The notes beneath the pieces were generated by a model. That model was not told where the DNA came from. It worked only from the letters and a program-made list of their open reading frames with translations, and searched no databases. 5,047 nucleotides of DNA from Actinomycetes bacterium (GTDB lineage: Bacteria > Actinomycetota > Actinomycetes > Mycobacteriales > Micromonosporaceae). This document shows, one piece after another, positions 1 through 5,047 of this stretch. The DNA lies in contig JAJYSW010000237.1 in the NCBI GenBank assembly GCA_021793335.1, positions 1 through 5,047 of the forward strand. Reading direction: 5' to 3'. The position numbers and the translations under genes are program-made. How positions within the stretch are numbered: the first letter of the stretch is position 1; every line of letters begins with the position of its first letter.

Positions 1-99
1 CACCGCACCTGGTCGGCATCGACCACCTCACGAATCAGACGCCCCAGGCGGGTCCACGAACCGCAGCAGCACTCTCACCAGCGCGCCGAGCGACATAGG
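1..99. other. Left-edge stretch with no supported gene
   Basis: I see no convincing gene, RNA or repeat in these 99 bases. Two minus-strand reading frames of 22 codons begin at or just after the stop codon of the YrhK-like gene (ATG at 103..101 and ATG at 96..94). Neither has a recognisable product or a clear ribosome binding site, so I leave them uncalled. The region is simply the sequence downstream of the YrhK-like gene and may continue into another gene beyond the left edge. Confidence 0.4.
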
Positions 100-336
100 T
101 CATTGCGCCGCCGCCCTGCCGCGAACCCGACGCTCTATTCGGACGAGCAACTCACCGAAGCTGCCCACCAGCATGCCGGAAGAGCCGATGATGAACAGCC
201 AGACCCCGACCGGCTCAAGATTCGCGTACAGGAACAGCACGCTGCCCACAACGAAAGTGAGGTTTCCGAAGATCCCGATACCGAGATGGATCCACGGGAA
301 CTCCTCCAGGAAACTCCTCACACGTGAACGCTGCAC
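100..336 (-). CDS. YrhK-like small two-helix membrane protein
   Basis: A 78-residue protein predicted to sit in the cytoplasmic membrane; its biochemical role is unknown. Two hydrophobic segments are visible, at about residues 16-37 (with GIFGNLTF) and 43-65 (with WLFIIGSSGML). They are separated by a short turn (ANLEPVG) and followed by a basic tail (RIERRVRGR) that would favour a cytoplasmic C-terminus. The pattern of an early FPW-I-H, then GN-F-GS-LFL and WLFI-GS is what I know from the YrhK-like family, which in many bacteria is a stand-alone domain of about 60-90 residues, so the length fits. The start is GTG at 336..334; an in-frame stop lies just upstream, so the gene cannot be much longer. 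No good Shine-Dalgarno precedes it, and GTG at 321..319 is an alternative start. It lies directly downstream of the decayed transposase, so its original promoter may have been displaced. Confidence 0.72.
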   Translation of the reverse strand: MQRSRVRSFLEEFPWIHLGIGIFGNLTFVVGSVLFLYANLEPVGVWLFIIGSSGMLVGSFGELLVRIERRVRGRAAAQ

Positions 337-361
337 CGAACACCATCACACCGAAGCGACA

Positions 362-1641
362 TCATCCCTGGTCACTGTACTGATCAAGCGTCCAGCACAA
401 ACGAACGCAGCAGGCGCGCCGCCAATCCCACCACTGCCCCGCCACCAACTGTCCGGTTTTGTCGGGTCCCCTGTGGCGAGGTCGTCAGCCTTGCCTTCGC
501 CGTCATCGCTGGTGAAACCGGCGGGTCGGCGGCTGGGAAGGCCAGGTGGGCACGGGCGACCATGGCCGAGGTGACGTGCCGGTACCAGGCGATGCGCTTG
601 CGGACCGGGTAGTGATCGAAGCCGACCTCGCTCTTGGTGGCCTGGAAAGCACTTCTCGGCGCTCCAGCGGGGTCCGGCCACCCGCGCCAGCGCAGGAAGG
701 CCGACCGGCCGGTTTGCCCTGCATCGGCAAAAGGCCAGGTCAGTGCGGTCGCTGAGCGACCGGCGGGGCCAGCCCCCTCGTGTTCGCCCATCTCGATCCA
801 CGCCCAGTCGTACCAGCGGCGGCCCTTGGCCCGTTCCCGCACGAGCGCCGCTGCCAGGACGCCTCACACATGGCCGCGAAAGCGGCGTCGATCCTGGTCC
901 GTGCGCCGCCGAGCACGGAAAGATAGTCGCAGCAGACCGCGAAGAAGTAGTTCACGCCGCGGTGGCGCAGCGGCGCCGCAGCCCGGTGTTATCGCCGTAA
1001 GCCTCGTCGCCGGTCGCCCACCCGAACACCAGCAACGGGGCGCCGCAGGCGCGTTCGATCACCTGCCAGGCCGGTCCGGCATGGTCGCGAACTGTGCGCG
1101 CTCACCGACGCTGGCGTCGGCGAGTCGGTCCGGATCGGCGAACCAGGATTGGGGCAGAAACAGCTCTCGGTCGATGAGAACCCGCTGCTCGTCGTGGTTC
1201 ACATACGTATAGAACACCCCGATCTGACAGTTGGTGATCTTTCTGCGGTGTCGGTGTACTGGCGCCGCCCCCCACCGAGCTGCGGCTTATTCCTAACCCC
1301 GGTGTCGTGGACCACCAGAACCCCGCCCACGTCACCGAGCCGCTCGACACTTGGGCCCGCAGCGCGTCCGCCACCTGGTCGGCGTCCCAGCGGGCATGGT
1401 TGAGCAGCCGCTGCCTCCCGTCAGGAGTGGCCTCCCCGGCGAACTCCGCCAGTGACCAGCCGTTCTCGCGCTCCAGCCCGTTCAACAGGCCCAGCAGTTA
1501 CCAGCGGGCCCGCACCCTGGGCTGCCGTCGGCCGAAGAACGGAGCCACCACCTACGCGAACGGACCAGGCCACCTGCCCGGGTCGACATCTTCCACAGTG
1601 GGCGGCACGGCCACCGCCGATCGTCTGGTCTCAACACACAC
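362..1641 (-). pseudogene. IS701-family transposase, degenerate remnant of an insertion sequence
   Basis: Remnant of a DDE transposase of about 420 codons, close to the usual IS701-family length, now spread over all three minus-strand frames. In order, recognisable blocks are VEDVDPGRWPGPFA near the N-terminus (about 1600-1555), LLGLLNGLERENGWSLAEF then GEATPDGRQRLLNHARWDADQV (1497-1370), VERLGDVGGVLVV-DTG (1351-1301), KITNCQIGVFYTYVNHDEQR and DRELFLPQSWFADPDRLAD (1240-1110), GWATGDEAYGDN (1023-988), NYFFAVCCD (952-926), RRWYDWAWIEM (about 823-790), ARVAGPRWSAEKCF (690-646) and QATKSEVGFDHY (644-609). The tail GQWWDWRRA leads to a stop at 364..362. Damage includes TAG at 1554..1552, TAA at 1500..1498 inside an otherwise RWYLLGLL-like motif, and frame changes near 1350, 1080, 957, 845, 770, 646 and 480-530. 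The first catalytic Asp reads His (CAC, 1309..1307). The second acidic pair (TGDE) and the third Glu (AEKCF) persist. The GTG start at 1641 is a guess. It cannot make active transposase. No terminal inverted repeats or target duplication could be identified. Confidence 0.9.
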
Positions 1642-1796
1642 ACGATCACAGCGGTGGCCGTCTCACACCCCTGCTTCGATCGGACCGAGATCTCCAAGTG
1701 CGGCTGGAGTATTAGGGCCCGCGATTCCCCGACGCGCGTTGCCTGTACGGCTCAATGTGGGGCGTCGGGGATGCGGTAGGCGGCACGGGACGGTGC
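1642..1796. other. Intergenic space between transposase relic and hydrolase
   Basis: This 155-base stretch has no coding region I can support. It contains the hairpin at 1726-1771 and should include the upstream end of the insertion sequence, somewhere between about 1650 and 1725. I could not match any part of it to a terminal inverted repeat on the other side of the transposase relic (about 337-400), so the boundary is undefined. Confidence 0.45.
1726..1771 (-). terminator. Inverted repeat downstream of the hydrolase, candidate terminator
   Basis: The arms 1726-1735 (TCCCCGACGC) and 1762-1771 (GCGTCGGGGA) pair perfectly over 10 bp around a 26-base loop. The hairpin begins 26 bases beyond the stop codon of the minus-strand hydrolase, which is where a terminator would sit. 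There is no clear U-run after the stem in the minus-strand direction, as is common in actinomycetes, and the loop is long. It could instead be a relic of the insertion-sequence end or an operator. Confidence 0.4.
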
Positions 1797-2666
1797 TCAA
1801 TCTGCTGCGTCGAGGACCTCGTGGAGTTTTTGGGCGAAGGCTTCGGGTTGACCGGTTTGGCCGAACTCGCCGCCCAGGAAACCGCCGTGGTGGCTGGGGA
1901 ACACCGTGGCCTTCTGGCCTAGCTGGTCGGCGGTCGCCACAGCGGTGCGTCCGGTGAAGGTGTTCCCCGTCTCCTCGCCCACTGCGATCACTATCCGTGT
2001 CGGCGCCGAGGTCAGCGCATCGAGGTCGAGCCGGTAATCGGTGACCGCCCGGGAACGGTCGGACAGCAGCGGATCGTCGCGGCTGCCGTCGTCCTCGGTC
2101 GGGAAGCCGAACGCGGCCGGGTCCGGGGCGGGCTGGGCGAAGTAGTCGTCGGTGAACTCACCCTGCCACAAGGTCATGGCCATGAAGGCGGCCATGCCCG
2201 CGCCCCAGCCCTTGGCCTGGTAGACGTCCCGGACGCCGGCCAGGGCGCGCTCGGCGGCCGCGGCGTCGGGGAGCACCGACATCAGCGGCGGCTCGTGCGC
2301 CACAAGGGTGGTCACGTCTTGGGGGTGGGCCGTCACCAGGGCGAGTGCGGTCACCGCGCCGCCGCTGCTGGCGAAGACGTCCACCGGGCCCGCGTCGAGC
2401 GCCTCGATGAGCGCGTGCAGATCGGCGGCCTGGGTCTGTGGGCGGTGGTCGTCTCGGCCGTCCTTGCGGATGCTGCGGCCCAGGCCGCGCGGGTCGTAGG
2501 TGACCACGGTGCGATCGGAGAAGTGGGACGCAAGCGTGCCGAAGCCCTCTGCCGTCATGGGCTGACCGATCATGAGCAGCGGGGGGCGCCCGTCAGCGGT
2601 CGGCAGCGGGCCACGGACGTCGTAGACGAGGTCGACCTCGGGTGTCTGGAGAGTGTGTGTAGCCAT
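1797..2666 (-). CDS. Alpha/beta hydrolase
   Basis: A 289-residue cytoplasmic enzyme of the alpha/beta hydrolase fold; substrate unknown. Visible elements (numbered from the ATG) are the N-terminal strand VDLVYDVRGP (11-20), the loop LLMIGQPM (30-37) where the usual HG oxyanion motif would lie, and TYDPRGLGRS (57-65), which is very typical of the fold. The nucleophile elbow is FASSGG (98-103), with Ser101 in the catalytic place and Ala instead of the first Gly of GxSxG. A cap region follows (about 130-215), then AVGEETG (228-234), which probably supplies the acid as Glu, and PSHHGGF (257-263), which supplies the catalytic His. I chose the ATG at 2666..2664 because the protein then begins with the family-like MATHTL. 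The in-frame GTG at 2687 would add seven residues. Signals are ambiguous: AGGGG is almost adjacent to the ATG, while GGAGG is about 14 bases upstream. It is separated from the Hsp70 gene by 160 bases with a hairpin, so it is probably its own transcription unit. Confidence 0.88.
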   Translation of the reverse strand: MATHTLQTPEVDLVYDVRGPLPTADGRPPLLMIGQPMTAEGFGTLASHFSDRTVVTYDPRGLGRSIRKDGRDDHRPQTQAADLHALIEALDAGPVDVFASSGGAVTALALVTAHPQDVTTLVAHEPPLMSVLPDAAAAERALAGVRDVYQAKGWGAGMAAFMAMTLWQGEFTDDYFAQPAPDPAAFGFPTEDDGSRDDPLLSDRSRAVTDYRLDLDALTSAPTRIVIAVGEETGNTFTGRTAVATADQLGQKATVFPSHHGGFLGGEFGQTGQPEAFAQKLHEVLDAAD

Positions 2667-2764
2667 GCCCCTATGGACCGCCTCCACTTCGAAAACTCAT
2701 CGGCCCCGCGCGTCCAACGTGTTGTCGATCCTTCGGCGTAGACGTCGTGAAGGGTGCGCCGAGA

Positions 2765-2817
2765 GGGTGGCGGTCTTCCCGCATGACCAGTAACGAACCT
2801 CGGTGAGACCGCCGCCC
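2765..2817 (-). terminator. Inverted repeat after the Hsp70-like gene, candidate terminator
   Basis: The arms 2765-2776 (GGGTGGCGGTCT) and 2806-2817 (AGACCGCCGCCC) form a 12-bp stem with one imperfect pair (2768/2814) and a 29-base loop. It starts 9 bases after the stop codon of the minus-strand Hsp70-like gene, which suits a terminator for that operon. In minus-strand RNA the odd pair is an A-C mismatch, and no U-run follows. The repeat also lies about 100-150 bases upstream of the hydrolase start, so an operator for that gene is an alternative reading. Confidence 0.4.
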
Positions 2818-2826
2818 GCAGAGATC

Positions 2827-4794
2827 TCAGAGTGCCCTTCTGGGAGCGAAGACCCAGCTGCCTCCTGCTGAGGTCACGCCCAGCACACGGTCAGGGTCAC
2901 CCAGCCACGGGTGCTGACCGTATGCCTCGCCGAAGCTCGCGTTGGTGACGAGCACCGCGTCCTTCGTCTCGGCGAGCGAGAGCAGCAGCGACCGGTGGGC
3001 GCCTTCCGTGCCGGCCGGTGCCTCGATCAGGCGGCCTGCGTCGATGTCGGCGCTCACCGCGTCTCGCTCCTCGGCGGCGACGAGGTAGGGGAACATCGGG
3101 TCCACCACCGTATGGATCTCCGCTGACGGGAACCGTCTGGCGAGGGCCTCCAGGATCTCGGTGAGCTGTGCGTGCGAGGGCCGCTCTAGTCCGTGTTCTG
3201 CCATGCCGAGACCATCGACGACATAGCACTTCGCGGACGCTGTGAGCGGTTCCGTAGGAAGTTCCGGGGCGGGTGAAGGGGGAACGGCCGCTCCCGCATT
3301 CACCTGGAGGAGGCTGCGGACGGTCTCGGGGGTCGCGCCGACCCCGGCGTTGAACTCGCCGAAGTACTGGACTTCTCGGTCCAGCAGGACCTCGCCCGTG
3401 CGGTCGAGTGTGGCCTTGACGTGGAGCAATCCGTTCTGGTCGTAGGTGTAGGTCAGCGTGAACGCGTTCTCCGCACGTGGGCGAGGCTCCGGGAAGTCCA
3501 CCACTGCGTTGGTGAGCAGGAAGTTCTCGTCGCTGTCCAGTGACTCGTTCGGGTCGCCTTCCCAGATCTCCAGGTTGACGGACTTCTGCCGGTCAGTGTT
3601 GGGCTTGTAGTTCTTGCTGGCCCGCCTGGGCAGGGTCGCGTTGCGCGGGATGATCTCGCTGAAGACCCGGGTGCCGTCCGGCTTCTTCGAGACCGTGCCG
3701 AGAGCGTGCGTCGTGGCGACGGAGATCTCGGAGTCCAGCTCCCCGTCGAGGATCGCGGCCGCGATCGCGGCGCCGCGGGCCACGGCGGTGAGCGGGTCGC
3801 AGATGTGCGGGCTGACCGGCTCGAGGTCCATGACCTCGGCGATCTGGTCGCGGACGAGGGGGATCTGGCTCGTGCCACCGATCATCAGGACGGAGTCGAG
3901 GGTGTCGGGTTCGATCTTGAGGTCGGCCAGGCACGTGCGCAGCGGCGCCATGCTGCGCTCCACCAGGTCCGTGATCTCGGCCTCGAACTCGGCCCGTTCG
4001 ATTTCGACGGTACGGGTGAAGTCCGGGGTGGTCAGGACGACGAACTCCTCCGTGGACAGCCGGATCTTCGTCCGCTCGATGTCGCGCTTGAACTGGTCCC
4101 ATTCGAACGGTGCCCAGGAGGGCGGCGATCCGAGCTTCCGGAGGACGAGCTGCCCGAGCCGTTCGTCGATTTCCAGGCCGCCCAGCTCCGCGATGCCGCG
4201 GCTGGCGCGTTCCTCGAAAAGCCCGTCCTCCTCGTCGTACTCGAGGACCGTCACGTCCACGGTTCCGCCGCCCCAGTCGAACACCATGATGTCTTTGGGG
4301 GCTCCCGCGTCGTGGACGTAGGCGATGGCGGCGGCCGTCGGTTCGTTGAGCAGGGCCTGCACCTGCACTCCGCCGAGGCGCGCGGCGGCCCGCGTACGGT
4401 AGCGGGCCGCGCCGGTCGAGTTCGCGGGGACGGTCACGACGGCCCGCTGAACGTCGACGTCCTGGTCGAGGCCTCGGCGGCGCAGCGCGTCGAAGAAGCC
4501 GGCGACGACGGTGGACGCCGCGAAACTCCGTCCGGCGAGGCCGACCTCGTCATCGCCGCGCAGCAACCGCTTGACGGCCTCGACGTTCTCCTCGGCCCGA
4601 AGCTTGCCCTCCCAGCCGAACAGAAGCTCCGGGCGCGTCGAGCTGTAGCCGACGACGGTGGGGAACAGCAGGTCGAAACCCCGGTAGTTCCAGTCGTCCA
4701 GGTTGCCCGCGTCGATCGGCACGGCGACGGCTTCCTGCCCGTCGAATTTCGCCAGGACGGAGTTCGTCGTGCCGAAGTCGATTCCGAAGCTCAC
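2827..4794 (-). CDS. Hsp70-like chaperone fused to a C-terminal PIN/NYN-like domain
   Basis: A 655-residue cytosolic ATPase of the Hsp70/DnaK superfamily. The nucleotide-binding domain (about 1-350) has phosphate-1 GIDFGTTNS (4-12), AVKRLLRG (73-80, with a lysine where DnaK has its catalytic one), NEPTAAA (150-156), phosphate-2 FDWGGGTVD (172-180) and adenosine motif IGGTSQIP (305-312, Gln310 where Arg is usual). A DnaK-type beta substrate-binding domain follows (about 358-480), with ALGTV, PRNATLP and NGLLHVKA. No helical lid or C-terminal EEVD-like tail is present. Instead a Pro/Ala linker (about 501-517) leads to a final domain (521-655) with YVVDGLGMA, a VVDPMF strand, LIEAPAG, LLLSLAETKDAVLVTNASF and a WVFAPR ending. 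This layout matches PIN/NYN (Zc3h12a-like) ribonuclease domains of actinobacteria, but several metal-binding positions are changed. The GTG start at 4794 overlaps the upstream stop as GTGA and has a strong SD, so the pair is translationally coupled. Chaperone class is near certain; the C-terminal assignment is moderate and the client is unknown. Confidence 0.92.
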   Translation of the reverse strand: MSFGIDFGTTNSVLAKFDGQEAVAVPIDAGNLDDWNYRGFDLLFPTVVGYSSTRPELLFGWEGKLRAEENVEAVKRLLRGDDEVGLAGRSFAASTVVAGFFDALRRRGLDQDVDVQRAVVTVPANSTGAARYRTRAAARLGGVQVQALLNEPTAAAIAYVHDAGAPKDIMVFDWGGGTVDVTVLEYDEEDGLFEERASRGIAELGGLEIDERLGQLVLRKLGSPPSWAPFEWDQFKRDIERTKIRLSTEEFVVLTTPDFTRTVEIERAEFEAEITDLVERSMAPLRTCLADLKIEPDTLDSVLMIGGTSQIPLVRDQIAEVMDLEPVSPHICDPLTAVARGAAIAAAILDGELDSEISVATTHALGTVSKKPDGTRVFSEIIPRNATLPRRASKNYKPNTDRQKSVNLEIWEGDPNESLDSDENFLLTNAVVDFPEPRPRAENAFTLTYTYDQNGLLHVKATLDRTGEVLLDREVQYFGEFNAGVGATPETVRSLLQVNAGAAVPPSPAPELPTEPLTASAKCYVVDGLGMAEHGLERPSHAQLTEILEALARRFPSAEIHTVVDPMFPYLVAAEERDAVSADIDAGRLIEAPAGTEGAHRSLLLSLAETKDAVLVTNASFGEAYGQHPWLGDPDRVLGVTSAGGSWVFAPRRAL

Positions 4795-5047
4795 CGCGTA
4801 CCCCCCTCAACCTGCTGCGAATGTGCCTTGCCCGCGGAGGCAGCAACGGGCGCCGTACGGATGCGCCCGGCGAGAATGAGACGGCCGTCGGTCTTGTCGA
4901 CATAGGCGGGCTGCACGATCTGAGGCTCATCACCCTCGGCCGTGCCGACCGGGCGATACAGGTGTGGGCGCGCCACGTCCTCGACGCGCTCGATTCCCGC
5001 CTGCCGCACGTAGCCGGATATGGCGCGCTTGAGCGCTTCGAGATCTT
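4791..5047 (-). CDS. C-terminal part of an unidentified protein, possibly GrpE-like (runs off the right edge)
   Basis: The frame is open from the right edge to a TGA at 4793..4791, giving at least 84 residues of a protein whose N-terminus lies outside the window. A GTG at 5009 exists, but the frame continues upstream of it (reading DLEALKRAISGYV), so I treat this as the 3' end of a longer gene. Visible features are an amphipathic helix-like start (ALKRAISGYVRQAGIERVED), then short beta-like pieces PHLYRPVG, IVQPAYVD and DGRLILAGRIRTAP, and a polar tail. The order of a helix, a GIE-type turn, a position-sensitive PVG and a final G-R-L-x-x-x-GR strand loosely resembles the C-terminal beta domain of GrpE nucleotide-exchange factors. 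That would suit its coupling to an Hsp70 gene, but the similarity is weak and this is inference. The four-base overlap and the SD within its last codons show it is co-expressed with the Hsp70-like gene. Confidence 0.7.
   Translation of the reverse strand, partial: DLEALKRAISGYVRQAGIERVEDVARPHLYRPVGTAEGDEPQIVQPAYVDKTDGRLILAGRIRTAPVAASAGKAHSQQVEGGTR
4801..4808 (-). promoter_or_regulatory. Ribosome binding site of the Hsp70-like gene
   Basis: Read on the minus strand this is GAGGGGGG, ending six bases before the GTG at 4794. It is purine-rich, well spaced, and lies inside the last codons of the upstream gene. It decides the GTG start of the Hsp70-like gene and supports coupled translation across the GTGA overlap. 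Confidence 0.7.

Noticed and set aside
1..60. A minus-strand reading with VDADQVR at the left edge, resembling the DADQV segment of the transposase relic
   Set aside because: The match is about five residues and roughly 15 bases, with no further similarity on either side; no start codon or continuation is visible.
634..1212. A 192-codon plus-strand open frame within the relic
   Set aside because: The minus strand here carries clear transposase motifs; the plus-strand product is compositionally biased and unrecognisable.
391..1708. TCCAGC at 391-396 and its complement at 1703-1708 as possible terminal inverted repeats of the insertion sequence
   Set aside because: Only six bases match and the flanking bases do not, which is expected by chance in this composition.
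1307..1957. A 216-codon plus-strand open frame crossing the transposase relic and the hydrolase end
   Set aside because: Its translation is Arg/Pro/Ser-rich with no family signature, and it runs antisense across two unrelated minus-strand features.
2295..2741. A 148-codon plus-strand open frame opposite the hydrolase
   Set aside because: It is the antisense shadow of the catalytic half of the hydrolase and has no independent coding evidence.
3706..4905. A 399-codon open frame on the plus strand opposite the Hsp70-like gene
   Set aside because: It is antisense to a gene with unmistakable Hsp70 motifs. Its translation is low-complexity (Asp, Gly, Arg, Val), as expected from the complementary strand of GC-rich coding DNA.
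1..5047. CRISPR arrays, tRNA or rRNA genes, phage attachment sites
   Set aside because: I saw no regularly spaced repeats, no tRNA-like cloverleaf arms and no rRNA sequence in the window.

Overview
The window is GC-rich, reads in a GTG/ATG-start, strongly third-position-GC codon style, and carries an IS701-type transposase relic and an alpha/beta hydrolase of kinds common in Streptomyces and relatives. It therefore looks like chromosomal or accessory DNA of a high-GC actinomycete, most likely Streptomyces-like. This is inferred from composition and gene content only. Every gene I can support lies on the minus strand, so transcription runs from the right edge toward the left.

Layout in transcription order (right to left). 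(1) The 3' end of a gene that enters from beyond the right edge; its tail loosely resembles a GrpE C-terminus. It overlaps the next gene by four bases (GTGA). (2) A 655-residue Hsp70-like protein with complete ATPase motifs and a DnaK-type beta substrate-binding domain. In place of the usual helical lid it has a Pro/Ala-rich linker and a C-terminal domain that reads like a PIN/NYN (Zc3h12a-like) ribonuclease fold, with several expected catalytic positions substituted. (3) A short intergenic space with a 12-bp inverted repeat just after the Hsp70 stop. (4) A 289-residue alpha/beta hydrolase. (5) A second inverted repeat, then an almost full-length but heavily broken IS701-family transposase (two nonsense codons, about seven frame changes, one lost catalytic Asp). 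(6) A 78-residue two-helix membrane protein of the YrhK type. The last 99 bases at the left edge hold nothing I can support.

The translationally coupled pair at the right is the most interesting part: a specialised Hsp70 fused to a nuclease-like, possibly catalytically dead, RNA-binding domain, apparently co-expressed with a small partner that could be its nucleotide-exchange factor. The hydrolase, the transposase relic and the YrhK protein look like unrelated neighbours, with the relic marking an old insertion.
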